A stretch of 64,000 bases of DNA. Origin: Polyodon spathula (lineage: Eukaryota; Chordata; Actinopteri; Acipenseriformes; Polyodontidae). Where the stretch lies: NCBI RefSeq assembly GCF_017654505.1, contig NC_054534.1, forward strand, positions 17,167,193 to 17,231,192. The letters are read 5' to 3'. Every line of letters begins with the position of its first letter. Within the stretch, counting starts at the first letter, position 1. This document shows, piece after piece, positions 26,140 to 64,000 of this stretch. The notes below the pieces were generated by a model. The model had not been told where the DNA came from. It did no database searches and saw only the letters and a program-made list of their open reading frames with translations. A program made the translations under genes and the position numbers.

Positions 26140-29127
26140 ACAGCAGTTTACATATTTTAAGTTTCATTTTTATTTGAGTTATAAACAGACACAAATAAGT
26201 TATATTTTTTATGTTAGAATTCTATCAGTGTTTGAACAATATTATTTAGAGAGCTTGTACAGTTTCCACTTTCATAAACCCAAAAAAGAACTGGCATCTG
26301 TATGAAAATGCACTCTTTTAATACTGTTAAGAGCCACTTTTGTCTGAGAGCAAGTTAACAATGAAAGTGTGCACTGTATCTATTTCTGTTATGTTCCAAC
26401 ATAATGGTATCAATACATATAAACTCTTTAAAAATATACTTCTGTCAAAAGACTTGACAACTACTATGTACACTACAAAAATAAATTCATATAAATAAAT
26501 TATATGGCATAAATTTATCTTTGTAACTGAAATGACACAAACCCACCCCTGCCAAACAAATGGCAGTCAGTAAGACCCAGTTTGAATATTTTTTTTCGTT
26601 TACACCTCACTCTAATAGCTACATTGAGTCCTTAATGTAAATGTTATATACTCTTTCTTTCCTATTTAACATTAGTAAGCACTTTATACAGATAAAATTC
26701 CATTACAAAGTAAAAACATAACTGTAAGTGTTTTTTCAATAGAAGTAAAAAATCCCTGCATTTTTGTTATAAACTGGCATATGACCAATACTTAAAGAAA
26801 AAAACAACAAACAAAAAACAATTCTTATGATGCAAAAATATAAATATTACAAAAAATACAACAGTTTTTTTTTTTTTTTTAAATGAACAATAAAAAACAT
26901 AATAGTTGCCAGCCACTGAGCTCTCCTTTGGCCAATGTGACTTCAGGAGAAAACGACTACACTGTAGAACCAGCAGACAGTACAAGAGAAAAGAACAAAG
27001 AAGAAAAAGAACAACAACAACATTATACAGCTGTGTTTGACAGAGAAATACAAATGTCAAACTTGAGAGGGAAATGCTGATATTTACGACAGACAAACAG
27101 ACAGACAACAACTTAGCAGCAGCAGGAAGCCATTCCGACCTCTGACACAATCACGTGTACATTTGACAGTTGAGGTCAGCTTCAAATTAGTGTAATACAA
27201 TGTGGTTGTGGATTTTAATGATTTTAGGTCAATCCACTGCTTGAGCTAAATTGAAGCCCACTGTTGTCACTTAAAGTAAGTGTAACTGATCGTGTGCTTG
27301 TCTAGGAAAGCCACGTGTTGCTTAACCCTTAGTGTGCTTGTCAGAGTAGCTTATTTGAAACGGAGAAAAAAAAAAAGAGGCCTACTCATTTTTTTTTTTG
27401 TCATAGTACAACATTTACTGCAATCAAGTGACAAATTTTAACTGAATTGGTTGTAACTAATACTAAAATGGACTTTGGAAAAGTATGAGTTTGTGTGATT
27501 AGGTCATGAAACCAAGTTGTGCACCTGACAAAAGGCATGAGCAAGCTCAAAAGATATCTTCACATATCAGAAAGTTAACATGTAGCAGTTGAGTTTTAAT
27601 TTGAGTGTTAGCACACTAAGGGCTGTCATACAGTAAAATAACACTGATAAAAATGGTACAGCATCAGAGCAAAAAGAAACGAAAAGGGAAAAAAAACAGG
27701 AAGAGCTACAGCCACAGTCTCAAAGATTAACGTGCTTATTCTTCATATCTGCTCATTTTAAATATCACGCATAGCGTGTATGAAAGTTAAATATAACATT
27801 GCATACTACCACAGGGATGTGATATGCAAATTAACATATTTAAAACTAAATGTGTACCTTTATACACACACACACACAAATTAATTCCTATAAACAATAT
27901 TTGCATAGAATTATACAAGTAAATTATACAATATTTAAGCAGCAACAATGTATGCTGAAATGTAATGTCTAGATTAAGCTTAATTGGTACACAGATACAC
28001 AGATCAATGTACAGATCACAGAAAAATGTCCCCGGTCTATTAACAGGAGTTTTGCAGCTCCTAAATGATACTACTTTACATTGTACATTTTTATTATACA
28101 CATGTGTACATCTTTTAAATATTTATAGAAATATTGAACAAAATATTACACTAGGGTTACAGTAACAGTGAAACGTCTTCCTGATCCAGAATGTCCTTGC
28201 ATTTACGTAACTTCAAAGAGTTCTCTTCAAGGTTCAGAACAGAAGGATGTCCTATCTTTGGCCTTTTGAAAAAAAGAAAGAAATAGAAACGGTTCAGAAC
28301 AGCATAGAACTAAAGCTCACTCGTTACAAATAAATTTGGAGACAGTCAAAAGATAGAATAATTGCACTCCCCACACAGTTTAAACTAGAAGAAATATAAA
28401 GTTGGGGAATGTCTTCTATGTAAATGATTGCAGTTATGTGCACGTGGCACCACCAAGCTGTGCGTGGTACACAAGCTAGTGTGATCATATGACATTGAGA
28501 AAAGGGTGGAATTCAGTGGTCACTGCATTCAGACACTGTTGACCAAGGAGGCACCAACATGTGTGTGTGCAAAAAAAGTGTAGTTCCACTGACGAGTTTG
28601 AATGTGTATGACTGGGCTCCAGGAGGCAGGACTCGCGTCACATGACGCTGCAGACCAGTGGAATAAAAGAACAGAGGGTTGCTGTTGGAACCAATGGGCC
28701 GTAAAGGTTCAGGTGCTCAAACTGCTCTGACAGAATGACCACAGAGCAGTGTGTCTGAATGACTAACCACCCATGGACTCCAGCATGGATGCTGGAAAAG
28801 TTAACAGACCAAAACTGAACACCATAAAGTATATACCTAGTTAACAACATGCTTAAGTTGCTAAAGCATGTCATTAATAAGCCCAAAACCTATGCTCTGT
28901 TAATATTAGGGTTACTCCCCGAGAGCACAGCACCTCACATACAATAGAAAAATCAAACTTCCCCCAACCCCCTTCATTTTCAATTAATGTGACATACACT
29001 GGCCTTTGAGGTAAAACCGCTTGGCACTCAATATATTAAATTGTTTGGTGACCATACTGTCAACCTCTGGTGCAAATTTTCAAAACCATCTGGGACCCGG
29101 TACGTTTTCAGTCCACGGGAGCTCACC
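26140..29127 (-). other. ptch1: probable ptch1 3' UTR region
   Basis: No coding frame with family support. The stop codon is directly followed by a donor-like ATAAG/gtgagc junction at about 29126. A possible acceptor (pyrimidine-rich tract then aaagatag) lies at about 28250, so part of 28251-29126 may be an intron, or the whole may be one unspliced UTR. Gene-strand AATAAA signals occur at about 28089-28095 and 26169-26174; the second would end transcripts near 26150, beside the L2-like element. This is inference; only transcript data would settle it. Confidence 0.4.
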
Positions 29128-62970
<33,843 letters not shown>

Positions 62971-64000
62971 CTGAAGAAGAAAAATTACATTGTTAAGGTC
63001 AATCACACCAAATAGTGTGGTTTAAAAGATATGAACAGCATTAAGACTCTAAATTGTAATAATCGTCAGGGTTAGAAACTAACAGAAGTCGTGCACCAAG
63101 GGCTTCAGAACTTGTGAAGGTATTGAAATGGCCAAATGCTAGGAATTTGAGCAACCAGACCTCTACCTTTCTGAGCTTATTATGCTGGTCACAGCAAGAA
63201 GTCTCACCTACATTGTAGAATTAATATACTTAATTAAGGGTAGTTCTGAAACCAAGGACTGCTTGAATGACAAGAAGGACTCTGTGATACAAGTTTAAGT
63301 AGATGTCCCTTAATGATTACAGACAGATTAACCTACAGTTAAAATGGCATGTTAATAGTTTATGAATGTGCAGTTCCCACTTATTATGTAACATTTTTTT
63401 GGTTAGTACTTTTAATTAATGTAATTAAAAATAGCAAATCTGTAATATGTACAGATGCCTCCACTACAGTATATCACCTTGTAGGGGTCATGCATTGAGG
63501 AATCAGCGTTCTGTCTAAGCTTCTTAGATACTGGGAAACTTGCCATTTTGACTGAGAAAGAGTAAATTATCAGCGAGAAACCTTCGGCCACGCATTACCC
63601 TTTTAATCCATATTTGTTGCATTATACAACTCTGAAACAATATTCAAACACAAGTATCTCAACAACTTTACAATTTACTAAATTTAAACAAGCCACTCAT
63701 TGTGGCTCTATCATCCCCTGATCCTATGCAGCGCTGTCGGTTGTTATCATAGACACTGACTGCATGCTTAACTGGTGGCCTGCATAAAATTGCTTTATAC
63801 TGCATAAAACACTGGCATCTGCACTGCCTTCAATTGTAACCATCTTTAGGGCTACTAATTGTTCCATTCTTAGGAATCCCAAATTCTGTTTTTCAAAAAT
63901 GGCCAATTCCATTTGTTCCCATTTTTTATCAACGTATTAATAAATATATTTTTTTCAATCAGACTTTTGTTGCTGTAATAGGAAGTAAAGCATCTGAAGA
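62971..64000 (-). other. ptch1: ptch1 intron 2, 3' part
   Basis: Sequence upstream of the exon 3 acceptor (cttcttcag). I searched it for the first membrane helix and the residues that precede exon 3 and found none, so exon 2 lies beyond the window. It is AT-rich, with no repeat family recognised. Confidence 0.85.

Noticed and set aside
26767..27150. 127-codon minus-strand open frame with hydrophobic, Phe/Val-rich content
   Set aside because: Composition follows T-rich low-complexity DNA; no domain; lies in the probable ptch1 3' UTR.

Overview
This is vertebrate nuclear DNA. The organism looks like a non-teleost ray-finned fish, most likely a sturgeon or paddlefish. That is an inference from a CR1-type LINE tail (about 10019-10335, 16386-16683 and a fragment at 17580-17680) that I associate with these genomes, plus AT-rich DNA, long introns and many microsatellites. 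Species cannot be fixed from the sequence alone.

The one host protein-coding gene I can support is patched 1 (ptch1), the Hedgehog receptor. It lies on the minus strand from about 62970 down to its stop codon at 29128. I located 21 consecutive coding exons, corresponding to exons 3-23 of the human gene. Every one has an in-phase GT donor and AG acceptor. There is no frameshift or internal stop, and 20 of the 21 have the lengths I remember for human or the length implied by the human protein; exon 14 is 42 nt longer. Exons 1 and 2 (N-terminus and first membrane helix) lie beyond position 64000. The predicted product from exon 3 on is about 1336 residues. It contains both extracellular domains, membrane helices 2-12, the sterol-sensing domain with its GVGVDD motif, the helix-10 GIGVE motif, the cytoplasmic loop with a PPAY motif, and the C-terminal tail. 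A splice-donor-like site directly follows the stop codon, so the 3' UTR may be partly or wholly in a further exon between about 26.1 and 28.3 kb.

Positions 1 to about 26000 contain no host coding exon that I recognise. They hold decayed mobile elements in AT-rich DNA: a Tigger/pogo-like transposase fragment (1-480, minus), a piggyBac-like C-terminal fragment with a terminal palindrome (12596-13139, plus), a short proline-rich tandem repeat (13665-13860), CR1 tails, a pair of inverted MITE-like copies (23508-23720 and about 24390-24545) enclosing another repeat-like stretch, and a 5'-truncated L2-like LINE (about 24721-25908, plus) whose reverse transcriptase has stops and a damaged YADD box.

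I found no undescribed multi-gene system. The observations most worth a second look are in or around ptch1: loss of the tyrosine in the C-terminal PPxY motif, an Asn/Ser/Thr-rich insertion in exon 14, an Arg-to-Cys difference after helix 7, the stop codon abutting a splice donor, and a perfect 22-bp hairpin with a third matching arm in intron 19.
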